In this document: piece by piece, positions 34,808 to 43,113 of the stretch | How positions within the stretch are numbered: the stretch's first letter is position 1 | Layout: every line of letters begins with the position of its first letter | Source of the DNA: CAIZGX01 sp044371675 | Lineage (GTDB): Bacteria; Bacteroidota; Bacteroidia; Flavobacteriales_D; Sanyastnellaceae | Direction: 5' to 3' | DNA length: 64,000 nucleotides | Assembly (NCBI GenBank): GCA_044371675.1 | Contig: JBILTF010000001.1 | Span: 18,419-82,418, forward strand | Translations under genes and position numbers: made by a program | Notes under the pieces: generated by a model | What the model saw: only the letters and a program-made list of their open reading frames with translations | What the model was told of the DNA's origin: nothing | The model's database searches: none

Positions 34808-35622
34808 ACCGTTTTCGCGCGACTTCTATTGGATTAAAATTATTGTGCGCGGTGTTGGCATTTGGTTTTATAGTGCGTTTAGTTGTTGTTCTACTTTCAG
34901 TTAATTCCAGCGGGGCTGCGGATGTTGCAGTATTTGATGCTTACGTTGGTTTTTCAACGAAAAGTGATTCAGTATCTTGGTTTTGGACATGGTTGACTTA
35001 TAGTTTTTTTCATGCAGAGGTTAGTCATTTCATTTGGAATTATCTCTTGTTGTTGCTCTTGATTTTTTGGTCCAAGGAACGCTATACCGGATTTAGTGCT
35101 TTGAAATATTGGATAGCTGGTGCCGCAGGCGGATTAGCCTTTCTTTTATGCATTGAAAAGGAGTTATCGCTCATTGGAGCTTCTTCGGGAATAACCGCCC
35201 TTTGGGTGGGTTGGTTATTTTTCAATTTTGGAAAGAATGGAGAAAGAGGCTTGTCTTTTTGGTTAGGATGCGCTGTCTTTTTATTTTTGGAAGTCGTTGA
35301 CATTGCGAATTACGAAGCTCGGAACTTGTCGCTTTTTGCACATATTGGCGGAGCGCTTGGTGGAATGTTAGTGGCAGTGTCGGAAAAATATAATTGGGTT
35401 GAAATGAATTGGATTGAAAAGATATTTTCGTGGTTTAAGCCTTCGCCGAAACTTACAGTCAAGCGCAGCAATAAACGGTTCCAAACAGATGATGAGTTTA
35501 ATGCAGAGCGTAAATTGAGAGAAGATTATTTGAACTCAATTTTAGACAAAATTTCACGTTCGGGATTTGAGAGTCTATCCGTAAAAGAAAAACAGTTTCT
35601 AGAGCAACACAAAGAGAAGTAA
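34801..35622 (+). CDS. Second rhomboid family protease with C-terminal cytoplasmic tail
   Basis: A 273-residue protein. The start at 34801 overlaps the upstream stop; an in-frame codon at 34780 is less likely. Rhomboid features are FFHAEVSHFIWN, catalytic Ser128 in IGASSGITALWVGW, and His181 in LFAHIGGALGGM. After the last membrane helix (about 190) a soluble tail follows, with a helical block (DDEFNAERKLREDYLNSIL, then GFESLSVKEKQFLEQ) also found on other Bacteroidota rhomboids. The two rhomboid genes are co-transcribed and differ in sequence. The shared operon with an endonuclease/exonuclease/phosphatase-family protein is common but unexplained. Confidence 0.9.
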   Translation: MVNRFRATSIGLKLLCAVLAFGFIVRLVVVLLSVNSSGAADVAVFDAYVGFSTKSDSVSWFWTWLTYSFFHAEVSHFIWNYLLLLLLIFWSKERYTGFSALKYWIAGAAGGLAFLLCIEKELSLIGASSGITALWVGWLFFNFGKNGERGLSFWLGCAVFLFLEVVDIANYEARNLSLFAHIGGALGGMLVAVSEKYNWVEMNWIEKIFSWFKPSPKLTVKRSNKRFQTDDEFNAERKLREDYLNSILDKISRSGFESLSVKEKQFLEQHKEK

Positions 35623-36743
35623 TGGAATCGCCGACGCAAGAAATAAAGAAGTTGAGTCATTGGAGTAAGTTGGTGCGATTTGTTTTTCGCCTTCTTAGCC
35701 TTGTGATCATTTTATTTTATTTGTTGTCTTACACCTCGGCGCATTTTACCCCAAGTGTTTTTATGTTTTTTAGTGTTTTGGGTTTGTTTTTTTTACCGCT
35801 TTTATTGGTCTTTGTTTTAGCGGCAATTGTTATGGCCTTTCGAAAAGAATGGAAGTGGCTTATAGCTTTTGGTGTTTGTTTTGTTTTTTCACTTCCAGAT
35901 TTACTCTCTTTTTTTAATTTTAATTCAACGAAGGAGCACGAAGCAAAGGAATTGGGAATGACTGTAATGACCCACAACACACATCTCATGGGTTATTATG
36001 ATGGAGAGAATGCGAAAAGAAATAGAGATGCAATACTGAATGAGATTCAACAAGTAAAACCCAATATTCTTTGTCTACAAGAGTGCTATTGGAATACGAA
36101 CGGAGGTGATTTTCTATCGGAGCAATCGCGGAATGAAATTCTAAAAGGATACTCAGTCCATGAGAGGTCTACTCATGTTTTATCCGATGGAGGCAGATTC
36201 GGATTGGTTATTTTTTCTAATTATCCTGTTGTCAGTCAGGGGCAAGTTCCGTTTGAAAATGAAGTGAATAATTTTTGTATTTATTTAGATGTTTTAGTTG
36301 GAAGTGATACCGTGCGCATATACAATGCGCACTTGCAAAGTTTTCGATTGAAGAAAAAGTCTCTTGATCTTTTCGATGAAAACATTGATATGAATGAAAT
36401 TCAAAATGAGAGCAAACCTCTCTTTATTCAATTGTATCGTTCTTCATTGAAACGCTCTCGTCAAGCAAATGTTCTTGCGGCGCATGTAGAGGCATGCACG
36501 TACAAAGTTATTTTAACAGGTGATTTTAATGACACCCCCATTTCGTATACCTACAATCGATTAACGAAAAAGTTATTTGATAGCTTCAAAGATGCAGGGA
36601 AGGGAATCGGAAGCACCTACCGAGGACCTCTTCTTGGGCTGCGAATAGACTATGTTTTACATAGTGAGAGCCTGAAAGCTCGAAGTTATATAACCAGTGA
36701 AGCGGGATTCTCAGACCATCATCCAGTGATTGTCAAGTTTTAG
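35622..36743 (+). CDS. Membrane-anchored endonuclease/exonuclease/phosphatase family protein
   Basis: A 373-residue protein. Residues about 18-105 contain two or three hydrophobic membrane segments. The catalytic domain (about 115-373) has the EEP family motifs: MTHNTHLMGYYD, ILCLQECYWN (metal Glu), LTGDFNDTPISYTY and a closing SDHHPVIVKF (Asp-His). Family members are nucleases or phosphodiesterases; the substrate cannot be predicted. The first base of its ATG overlaps the rhomboid stop (TAATG). Its 3' end overlaps the convergent lycopene cyclase gene by 11 bases with no terminator between. Confidence 0.88.
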   Translation: MESPTQEIKKLSHWSKLVRFVFRLLSLVIILFYLLSYTSAHFTPSVFMFFSVLGLFFLPLLLVFVLAAIVMAFRKEWKWLIAFGVCFVFSLPDLLSFFNFNSTKEHEAKELGMTVMTHNTHLMGYYDGENAKRNRDAILNEIQQVKPNILCLQECYWNTNGGDFLSEQSRNEILKGYSVHERSTHVLSDGGRFGLVIFSNYPVVSQGQVPFENEVNNFCIYLDVLVGSDTVRIYNAHLQSFRLKKKSLDLFDENIDMNEIQNESKPLFIQLYRSSLKRSRQANVLAAHVEACTYKVILTGDFNDTPISYTYNRLTKKLFDSFKDAGKGIGSTYRGPLLGLRIDYVLHSESLKARSYITSEAGFSDHHPVIVKF

Positions 36744-37476
36744 ATTTCCACTTCAAACGGAAATACTCGTAGGGTGTAAGCACGAGAAGAATCATTGCAA
36801 GTCCATAGAAAAAATCTTCTATCGGGACACTCCAAATTCGAATGCCTAAATTGAATTGATTGTTGTAGCGTACAATGGCTTCTGTAATTTCTACTTGTGA
36901 AGTATTGACTAGATCGTATTCATAAAAATGAAGTCCTGTTAGTATGCCATTCGATATGTAAAAAGGAATAAGCAGAATGAACCATGCAAAGAGGAAGTAA
37001 CCAAGAAATTCTGATCGGCGTTGAATGTGGTAGAGCAACAATGCACTGCAAAGAAGTGTGGCGCTGAAGGTATACCAAAGTTCTTTCACTCCTGAGTAAA
37101 CGCAAAGGCATAGAGAAATTAACACAATGGTTGTTCCGGAAATTGTTGTAAATCTTTTTGAAGGAGCCGATTTTTTAAAGTATCGAACACATTCGAAAGT
37201 GAATACACAAGCAAAAGGAACGGCAATGAAAAAGAGCCATTCTTCAACGGGCAGGAGAAACCAGCGAGTGGGTAGTGTGTATGTTGAATTGAAATTCCAG
37301 ATACCCCAATGTGTAAATAGGATATCCCAAGGAAGGTAAATGGCGAACATGGCTAGAAGCCCAACAAACAAAGGCTTGAAGTTTTTATAAAAAGCAACGC
37401 TTTTGTGAAAGCTTAAAAAGAATGGACCAGAGAGGCAGAAGAGGTCAACTAATAGGTAAGCGTATTTCGGATTCAT
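36733..37476 (-). CDS. Lycopene cyclase, CrtYcd type
   Basis: A 247-residue integral membrane protein that cyclises both ends of lycopene to beta-carotene. The start at 37476 overlaps the crtZ stop (ATGA); a longer frame from 37551 would add 25 residues lying inside crtZ. Two repeated lycopene-cyclase domains are visible. The first has FLLPVEEWLFFIAVPF (the P-x-E-E motif) and the second has WSVPIEDFFYGLAMIL (P-x-E-D). About six membrane helices follow the family pattern. It is the last gene of the carotenoid operon. Confidence 0.9.
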   Translation of the reverse strand: MNPKYAYLLVDLFCLSGPFFLSFHKSVAFYKNFKPLFVGLLAMFAIYLPWDILFTHWGIWNFNSTYTLPTRWFLLPVEEWLFFIAVPFACVFTFECVRYFKKSAPSKRFTTISGTTIVLISLCLCVYSGVKELWYTFSATLLCSALLLYHIQRRSEFLGYFLFAWFILLIPFYISNGILTGLHFYEYDLVNTSQVEITEAIVRYNNQFNLGIRIWSVPIEDFFYGLAMILLVLTPYEYFRLKWKSKT

Positions 37477-37946
37477 TTGGAAGCCTTTGCTTGTCTGAAT
37501 TTCAGTTCCGCTTTGAAGTATTTGAAAGGAACAACAAGCATTCCAAAACATTCTGCTTCTTCTTTGTATTGATTTTTATGATGAACCTTGTGCGCTTTTC
37601 GAATGGCACGAAAATACAAGTTGTCTGTTTTGTCAAACCAGCTAAATCTACGGTGTATAAGAACTTCATGAACCAAAAAATATCCGATGCCATAGGCTAA
37701 AATTCCAAAGCCAATGAAGGTGCGAAAGTCATTTCCGTTCATCATTCCAAACATAATAAGCAGCCAACTGGGAACAGCATAGATTAAAAAGAAGATATCG
37801 TTCTTTTCAAAAAATCCAGGCGTGGGTTGGTGATGATCTTCATGGAAGTACCACATGAATCCGTGCATAACGAATTTGTGCGTAAGCCATGCCATTCCTT
37901 CCATAACAAGAAACGTGATAACTACTAGGGCAATGTTTAGTGTCAT
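37473..37946 (-). CDS. crtZ: Beta-carotene hydroxylase CrtZ
   Basis: A 157-residue di-iron membrane hydroxylase converting beta-carotene to zeaxanthin. The histidine clusters are HKFVMHG, HEDHH, HEVLIHRRF and HKVHHKN, matching the four-motif set of the family. It starts 4 bases inside the idi stop and ends 4 bases inside the lycopene cyclase start. No ketolase (crtW) is in the operon, so zeaxanthin is the predicted end product. Confidence 0.92.
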   Translation of the reverse strand: MTLNIALVVITFLVMEGMAWLTHKFVMHGFMWYFHEDHHQPTPGFFEKNDIFFLIYAVPSWLLIMFGMMNGNDFRTFIGFGILAYGIGYFLVHEVLIHRRFSWFDKTDNLYFRAIRKAHKVHHKNQYKEEAECFGMLVVPFKYFKAELKFRQAKASK

Positions 37947-38464
37947 GATTGAAGTGCATTAAATTCATTTACTCGGTCTAGTGCAATGAGGAACCACGGA
38001 GTGAAGTTCTGCGGCGATTTTTTTATTTCGAGCTGAAGTTCTTCCATCCCAACAAATCGATAATCTTCAACTTCCTCAAGATTGATGGAAGGCAATTGAT
38101 TCGATACGCCGAAAAAAACATGATCGAACTCGTGCTCCGTTAAGCCGTTTGCAAATTCTGCCTTGTATACAAATGTGAAGATAGGCATTAGCAAACTCCG
38201 CATTCCCATCTCTTCTTTTAATCTTCTATTTGCGGCTTCTAAAACATTTTCGTTTTCTCTCGGGTGCGAGCAACAAGTGTTGGTCCAGAGTCCTCCGCAA
38301 TGATATTTCGACGATGCTCTTTTTTGAAGAAGCAACTCTTTGTCTGAATTGAAAATGAAAATTGAAAAAGCTCTATGCAAGACTCCTTCAACGTGGGCTT
38401 GTTGTTTTTCCATTTTTCCAATGGCGTTGTCTTGCTCGTCTACAAGGACTACAAATTCTATCAC
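37943..38464 (-). CDS. idi: Isopentenyl-diphosphate delta-isomerase, type 1
   Basis: A 173-residue Nudix-fold enzyme interconverting IPP and DMAPP, feeding carotenoid synthesis. The catalytic cysteine is in TNTCCSHPRENE and the metal-binding Nudix helix is ANRRLKEEMGM. Length and order are typical of type 1. It overlaps the unknown gene upstream and crtZ downstream by 4 bases each. Confidence 0.94.
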   Translation of the reverse strand: MIEFVVLVDEQDNAIGKMEKQQAHVEGVLHRAFSIFIFNSDKELLLQKRASSKYHCGGLWTNTCCSHPRENENVLEAANRRLKEEMGMRSLLMPIFTFVYKAEFANGLTEHEFDHVFFGVSNQLPSINLEEVEDYRFVGMEELQLEIKKSPQNFTPWFLIALDRVNEFNALQS

Positions 38465-38976
38465 AATTGGCTGTATTTAGCTTTTAGGTCTGCACTAATG
38501 TTTTCACTGTGAATCATGAACTGAATCACAATCTTCCAAAATGCTTTGCTCTTATTCATTTTCCCGGAAGAAAGCGACTGAAAAATGTAATAAGAATCTT
38601 CGTCTAATTTATCATGGTATTGCAACATCCAAGGCGCCTTGTCTTGAACAGAATATCGTAGAAAGCGTAATTCTTCATTCCAATAATCATTGGCTATCGC
38701 TTTTTCTAACAGATCTTTTCCACGACTGAAGTAACTGAGTTTATCTGCGGGGTTTGAAACAAGCTCAGCGTACATGGCTGTGGCTACTCCGAAATATGCT
38801 TGTTGTGTATTATTTCTATTTGATAGGTTTGCGCAGTAATTGTAGAACTCTTGTTTAGCAGGTTCATTTTGCGCAGCAATAAATAATTTCTGACATTGAA
38901 TTTCTTGTCCAAGTGTTTTTTGGTAAATACAAAGAAATAGAATCACTGCGAATGACTTTCCAACCACCAATTTCAT
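38461..38976 (-). CDS. Exported protein inside the carotenoid operon, unknown function
   Basis: A 171-residue protein with a signal peptide ending near residue 23 (TLGQ). It is helical, with a TPR-like first half (AKQEFYNYCANLSNRNNTQQAYFGVATAMYAEL, FSRGKDLLEKAIANDYWNEELRFLRYSVQDKAP). I recognise no enzyme motif. It lies between crtB (stop shares one base with its start) and idi (4-base overlap), so expression is tied to carotenoid synthesis. It may handle pigment transport or placement (inference); it could also be an unrelated passenger. Confidence 0.78.
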   Translation of the reverse strand: MKLVVGKSFAVILFLCIYQKTLGQEIQCQKLFIAAQNEPAKQEFYNYCANLSNRNNTQQAYFGVATAMYAELVSNPADKLSYFSRGKDLLEKAIANDYWNEELRFLRYSVQDKAPWMLQYHDKLDEDSYYIFQSLSSGKMNKSKAFWKIVIQFMIHSENISADLKAKYSQL

Positions 38977-39818
38977 TAGAGTAAATTTAAGTTGTGCTGT
39001 AGATAGGTTTTCGCAAGCAGTGCAATTTTCTTTGGATTCGCTACCCGAATGCGCTCTTTTAAAATTCTTTCGCAGGGTAGTGCTTGTATTTTAAGAAACA
39101 ATTTGTAATAATATTTGAATGCAATGAGTACACCGAATCTGGCTTCTTTCGGGAGTTCAAGTACTCCAATGTATGCAAGTCTGAAATCTTCTTTAATTTC
39201 TTTTTCAATAGCTTTTTTCGTGGGCTCATCGAAATGCGTCATGTCTACATTCGGAAAATAGACTCTGCCTAAGGCGTTGTAATCTGCATGTAAGTCGCGC
39301 AAGAAGTTAATCTTCTGAAATGCTGCACCAAGCTTCATAGCAGAAGGTTTTAACTTTTCGTATTCCGATTGATTTCCATTTACAAAAACATGCAAACACA
39401 TAAGTCCAACCACTTCCGCAGATCCAAGAATATAGGTTTCGTATGAATCACGGTCGTGTTCCATTTGGTGAAGATCCATTTCCATACTCTTCAAAAAAGT
39501 ATCTACAAGTTCCCATTCCAAATTAAACTTGTGATATGTGTTCTGGAAGGCATTCAAAATAGGGTTCAATGAAATACGCTCTTCAATAGCAAGCACAGTG
39601 TCTTTTCGGAAGCGTTCCATGAGCTGGTGCTTTTCATAGTCGTGAAAAGTATCTACAATTTCATCTGCGAAACGCACGAAGCCGTATATCGCATAAATAG
39701 GATTTCTGATTTCTTTTCCAAGTGTACGAATGCCAAGGCTAAAGCTGGTGCTGTATGCATGGGTGGTGAGCTTACTGCAATCGAAGGAAACGCTGTCGAA
39801 TAGTGGTTTTCCTGTCAT
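38976..39818 (-). CDS. crtB: Phytoene synthase
   Basis: A 280-residue squalene/phytoene synthase family enzyme joining two GGPP to phytoene. The two Asp-rich motifs are FADEIVDTFHDYE and FLRDLHADYNALGRVYFP, and the N-terminal YSTSFSLGIRTL block fits phytoene synthase. It follows crtI after 4 bases. GGPP synthase (crtE) is not in the window. Confidence 0.94.
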   Translation of the reverse strand: MTGKPLFDSVSFDCSKLTTHAYSTSFSLGIRTLGKEIRNPIYAIYGFVRFADEIVDTFHDYEKHQLMERFRKDTVLAIEERISLNPILNAFQNTYHKFNLEWELVDTFLKSMEMDLHQMEHDRDSYETYILGSAEVVGLMCLHVFVNGNQSEYEKLKPSAMKLGAAFQKINFLRDLHADYNALGRVYFPNVDMTHFDEPTKKAIEKEIKEDFRLAYIGVLELPKEARFGVLIAFKYYYKLFLKIQALPCERILKERIRVANPKKIALLAKTYLQHNLNLL

Positions 39819-39822
39819 GATA

Positions 39823-41298
39823 TTATGATTGAAAAAGAAGTTTGTTCATGGTCTCGGCGGCAAGTTGTCCACTGATAATGCTCGGCGGCATCCCGGGACC
39901 AGGGACAGTAAGTTGTCCAGCATAGAACAAGTTGCTTAATTTTTTACTTCGCATGGAAGGTTTCAGAATTGCCGTTTGCTTTAAAGTGTTGGCTAGTCCA
40001 TAGGCATTGCCCTTGAAACTGTTGTATTCAGAAATAAATTCTTCGTGAGCAAAGCTTCTTTTGTAAACTATATTTTCACGAATGGACTCTCCAGTTCTTT
40101 TTTCAATACGATCGAACATATTTTGAAGGTACTTGTCTCTTAGCGATTCATCACTGGTCAAATCGGGAGCGACAGGAACCAATAAAAAAATGTTTTCACA
40201 GTTTTCCGGAGCTACAGTTTTATCGGTAATCGAAGGCACACAAGCGTAAAACAATGGTTGGGTTGGCCATTGAGGATTGTCGTAAATTTCTCTGGCATGT
40301 TGATCGAAGGGCTCATCGAAAAACAAATTGTGATGAAGTAGATTGCTTACACGCTTATTTACGCCGAGGTAAAACAACAAGGAAGAAGGTGACATCGTGC
40401 GTGATTTCCAGTACTCTTCAGAGTATGTGCGGTCGGCTGGAGCGAGCATTTTCGTTTCCACATGATGGTAATCTGCCCCGGCAATGATTGCGTCTATTTC
40501 GAAATTTCCTAACGAAGTAATGAGCCGCTTGGCCTTACCATGGAGCGATTCAATTTGAGTGACAGTATTGTTGTAGTGAAATGTTACGCCCAGTTTTTTC
40601 GCCACTTTTTCCATGGCTTTGGGAATTTCTCCCATTCCCTTCTTGGGATACCAAGTGCCTAATTCAATATCTGCGTAGTTCATTAAACTATAGAGAGCTG
40701 GGGTTTTGTCTGGTTTAGCTCCGAGGAATAAAACGGGAAATTCTAGCAATTGAATAATTTCTGGATGCTTGAAGTATTTCCGAATGTGCGATGAAATTGA
40801 ATTGAAGAGATGAATGCGCACGGCGGCTTTGAGAAGTTTCAGATCTAAAAATTCTGTTGCTGAAAGGGAGGGTTTCCAAACGAATTCCCCCATTCCCGTC
40901 TCGTATTTGTATTTGGCTTCAGCAAGAAACTTTTTGAGATTTTCTTTACTGCCGGGTTCCAATGCTTCAAGCTTCTGTCCGAGCTCATCGGCTGAGGCTG
41001 GGATATCTAAAATCTTGTTTGAAAAGTATACGCGATAGGAAGGGTCTAATCTCTCTAATGAGTAGTAATCGCTTCTTTTTTCACCGTATTGCTCAAAAAA
41101 CTGATCGAAAATTTCTGGCATCCAGTACCAACTTGGCCCCATGTCGAAGGTGAATCCTTCTTTTTCAAAAACCCTGCATCTTCCGCCAGGTGTTGAATGT
41201 TTCTCGAATACATGTGTTTCGTAGCCCAGTTGAGCCAATCTGCATGCAGCGGATAATCCAGCGAATCCAGCACCTATTACGGCAACTCGTTTACTCAT
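39823..41298 (-). CDS. crtI: Phytoene desaturase
   Basis: A 491-residue FAD enzyme introducing four double bonds into phytoene to give lycopene. The N-terminal dinucleotide fold is VAVIGAGFAGLSAACRLAQLGY, followed by GGRCRVFEKEGFTFDMGPSWYW. The C-terminal carotenoid-desaturase signature is FYAGQLTVPGPGMPPSIISG. It is the first gene of the operon crtI-crtB-unknown-idi-crtZ-cyclase. A weak box-like sequence (41312-41320) lies upstream, not strong enough to call. No MerR-type light regulator is adjacent. Confidence 0.95.
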   Translation of the reverse strand: MSKRVAVIGAGFAGLSAACRLAQLGYETHVFEKHSTPGGRCRVFEKEGFTFDMGPSWYWMPEIFDQFFEQYGEKRSDYYSLERLDPSYRVYFSNKILDIPASADELGQKLEALEPGSKENLKKFLAEAKYKYETGMGEFVWKPSLSATEFLDLKLLKAAVRIHLFNSISSHIRKYFKHPEIIQLLEFPVLFLGAKPDKTPALYSLMNYADIELGTWYPKKGMGEIPKAMEKVAKKLGVTFHYNNTVTQIESLHGKAKRLITSLGNFEIDAIIAGADYHHVETKMLAPADRTYSEEYWKSRTMSPSSLLFYLGVNKRVSNLLHHNLFFDEPFDQHAREIYDNPQWPTQPLFYACVPSITDKTVAPENCENIFLLVPVAPDLTSDESLRDKYLQNMFDRIEKRTGESIRENIVYKRSFAHEEFISEYNSFKGNAYGLANTLKQTAILKPSMRSKKLSNLFYAGQLTVPGPGMPPSIISGQLAAETMNKLLFQS

Positions 41299-41378
41299 AA
41301 CTTCAAAACATCAAAGTCTACCTTTTGTTCTTGGTTAAACGGAAATAGAAGTGTCGTGGGTAAAGATAAGTAGAAGAT

Positions 41379-42344
41379 TTACCGGACTTTAATTTTTTGC
41401 CCAATTTTTAAATTGGTTGTAGTCTTAATTTTATTCAGTTTACAGAGCTTAGAAACCGTAGTTCGGTTCTTTGCGGCAATAGAGGAAAGGGTGTCTCCGC
41501 GCTTGACGGTGTGATATTTATTTCCTGAATTTCCTTTCGAGTTGTTATTAGCTGTTGGGGCAGCCGGTGGGTTTGTTGGAGCGTTGAGTTTCTTTTTTGT
41601 AAGCTCGAATACAGTTGATTTCAAGGCCTTTTGATTCGGGGTAATCAGGTAAGCTGGGTCAAATGGATTTCCGAGGTATCGTGTTTCAAAATGGAGATGA
41701 GCCCCGTATGATCTTCCGGTATTTCCTCCCAATCCAAGCATGTTCCCTGCCTGAACGTATTGCCCCGGCACTACCATTCTTGCCGACATATGGGCGTACA
41801 GTGTTTCGAGACCGTTTGGGTGACGCACAACTACTACATTGCCATAAGTGTCGCTAAACTGAGAAATGCGGACAAGTCCTTCAAACATGCTGTAAACAGG
41901 GTCTCCAGTGTCTAAGTCTAAATCTAAACCCGCATGAAGTCGACCCCATCTCGGCCCGAATGGCGATGTCTGTCTTCCGATGTCTGTTGGAAATGCGAAG
42001 TCACATGAATCAACGATTAGCCGAAAAATGAGCGTTGAATCGTTTTGGAAATTAACATTACGCTTCTTGTGCCAAATGTTTTGTGTATCCCAATTTTGGT
42101 AATTGGCGTAACTCGGAATGGTGGACAGCGAATCTGAAAGTCCTTTTAAATCAAGGTTAATGTCCGGTAAATTCGGAGTAGAGTAAATAGTAACTTTTTT
42201 AGTCTTGAGGTATTCTACAGCATTTGACCAAGAAGTTGTATCTGCCATCATCTCTAGAGCCGATTCTAAATAGCCTGATGGCTGGGCATAGGAAATAGTG
42301 CTGACAAGCACAGCGATTAATGTGAAAAAAAGTCTCCTAAACAT
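41379..42344 (-). CDS. M23 family peptidase with C-terminal LysM domain
   Basis: A 321-residue exported peptidoglycan hydrolase. The signal peptide ends at SYAQ. The M23 (lysostaphin-like) domain is about 118-235, with zinc ligands and active residues in RLHAGLDLDLD (HxxxD), LYAHMS and HLHFETRYLG (HxH). A proline/asparagine linker (NPPAAPTANNNSKG) leads to one LysM domain (about 277-321: HTVKRGDTLSSIAAKNRTTVSKLCKLN). All catalytic residues are present, so an active endopeptidase is expected. It is transcribed away from bshB1; the 64-base gap holds no clear full promoter match. Confidence 0.92.
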   Translation of the reverse strand: MFRRLFFTLIAVLVSTISYAQPSGYLESALEMMADTTSWSNAVEYLKTKKVTIYSTPNLPDINLDLKGLSDSLSTIPSYANYQNWDTQNIWHKKRNVNFQNDSTLIFRLIVDSCDFAFPTDIGRQTSPFGPRWGRLHAGLDLDLDTGDPVYSMFEGLVRISQFSDTYGNVVVVRHPNGLETLYAHMSARMVVPGQYVQAGNMLGLGGNTGRSYGAHLHFETRYLGNPFDPAYLITPNQKALKSTVFELTKKKLNAPTNPPAAPTANNNSKGNSGNKYHTVKRGDTLSSIAAKNRTTVSKLCKLNKIKTTTNLKIGQKIKVR

Positions 42345-42408
42345 CTGTTGCGAAAATAAGGATTAATTTCTTAACTCGATTTGGATTAAATTTTCGGAGA
42401 TTTGCACA

Positions 42409-43113
42409 ATGAATAAAGTTGATTTACTTGTCATTTCTGCGCATCCAGACGATGCTGAAATTAGTGCGGCCGGAACAATAATTAAATCTGTTAAGGAAGG
42501 TAAAATTGTGGCGTTGGTAGATCTCACACAAGGTGAGCTTGGCACAAGGGGCAGTGCTGAATTACGAATGGTTGAAGCAGAAAATGCTTCTCGAATTATG
42601 GGAACTCATTTTAGAGAAAATTTGGAAATGGCGGATTGCTTTTTCACAGATACTCCTGAAAACAAAATGCGGGTAATTGACGCAATACGAAAGTACAGAC
42701 CTGAAATAGTTTTCACGAATTCACTTCGTGATCGTCATCCAGACCATGCGCGAGCAGCGAAATTAGTAGCGGATTGCTGCTTTTATGCGGGTCTCCCGAA
42801 GATTAAAACGAATTACGAGGCATGGCGTCCACGTGCATTGTATCATTTCAATCAGGATTATTACAACACCCCTGATTTTGTCATTGACATAACGGAACAC
42901 ATGGATAAGAAAATCGAAGCTCTGAAGTCTTTTTCGAGTCAGTTTTTTGATCCGAATGCGGAAGATCCGAAGACCCCAATTTCAGGAGAGGAGTTCTTCG
43001 ATTTCGTAAAAGGAAGAGCCCTGGATTTTGGGCGTTTGGCGGGATATCAATACGGCGAAGGATTTGTTGCATCGCGACCCATTGGAATGCGCGATATTTT
43101 CAACTTAGACTGA
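42409..43113 (+). CDS. bshB1: Bacillithiol biosynthesis deacetylase BshB1
   Basis: A 234-residue PIG-L/LmbE-family zinc deacetylase removing acetyl from GlcNAc-malate in bacillithiol synthesis. The family start is VISAHPDDAEISAAGTI. Further blocks are LTQGELGTRG and NSLRDRHPDHARAAKLV with metal and active-site His/Asp. This and the full length support BshB1 rather than a generic PIG-L protein. bshA and bshC are not in the window. Its 3' end overlaps the convergent flippase gene by 9 bases. Confidence 0.9.
   Translation: MNKVDLLVISAHPDDAEISAAGTIIKSVKEGKIVALVDLTQGELGTRGSAELRMVEAENASRIMGTHFRENLEMADCFFTDTPENKMRVIDAIRKYRPEIVFTNSLRDRHPDHARAAKLVADCCFYAGLPKIKTNYEAWRPRALYHFNQDYYNTPDFVIDITEHMDKKIEALKSFSSQFFDPNAEDPKTPISGEEFFDFVKGRALDFGRLAGYQYGEGFVASRPIGMRDIFNLD

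Noticed and set aside
37477..37551. N-terminal extension of the lycopene cyclase
   Set aside because: It would overlap crtZ by 79 bases and lacks family similarity; the ATGA-coupled start at 37476 fits better.
41312..41320. crtI promoter
   Set aside because: The minus strand reads TAGACTTTG, with one extra base relative to TAnnTTTG and no -33 element, so it is too weak to list.
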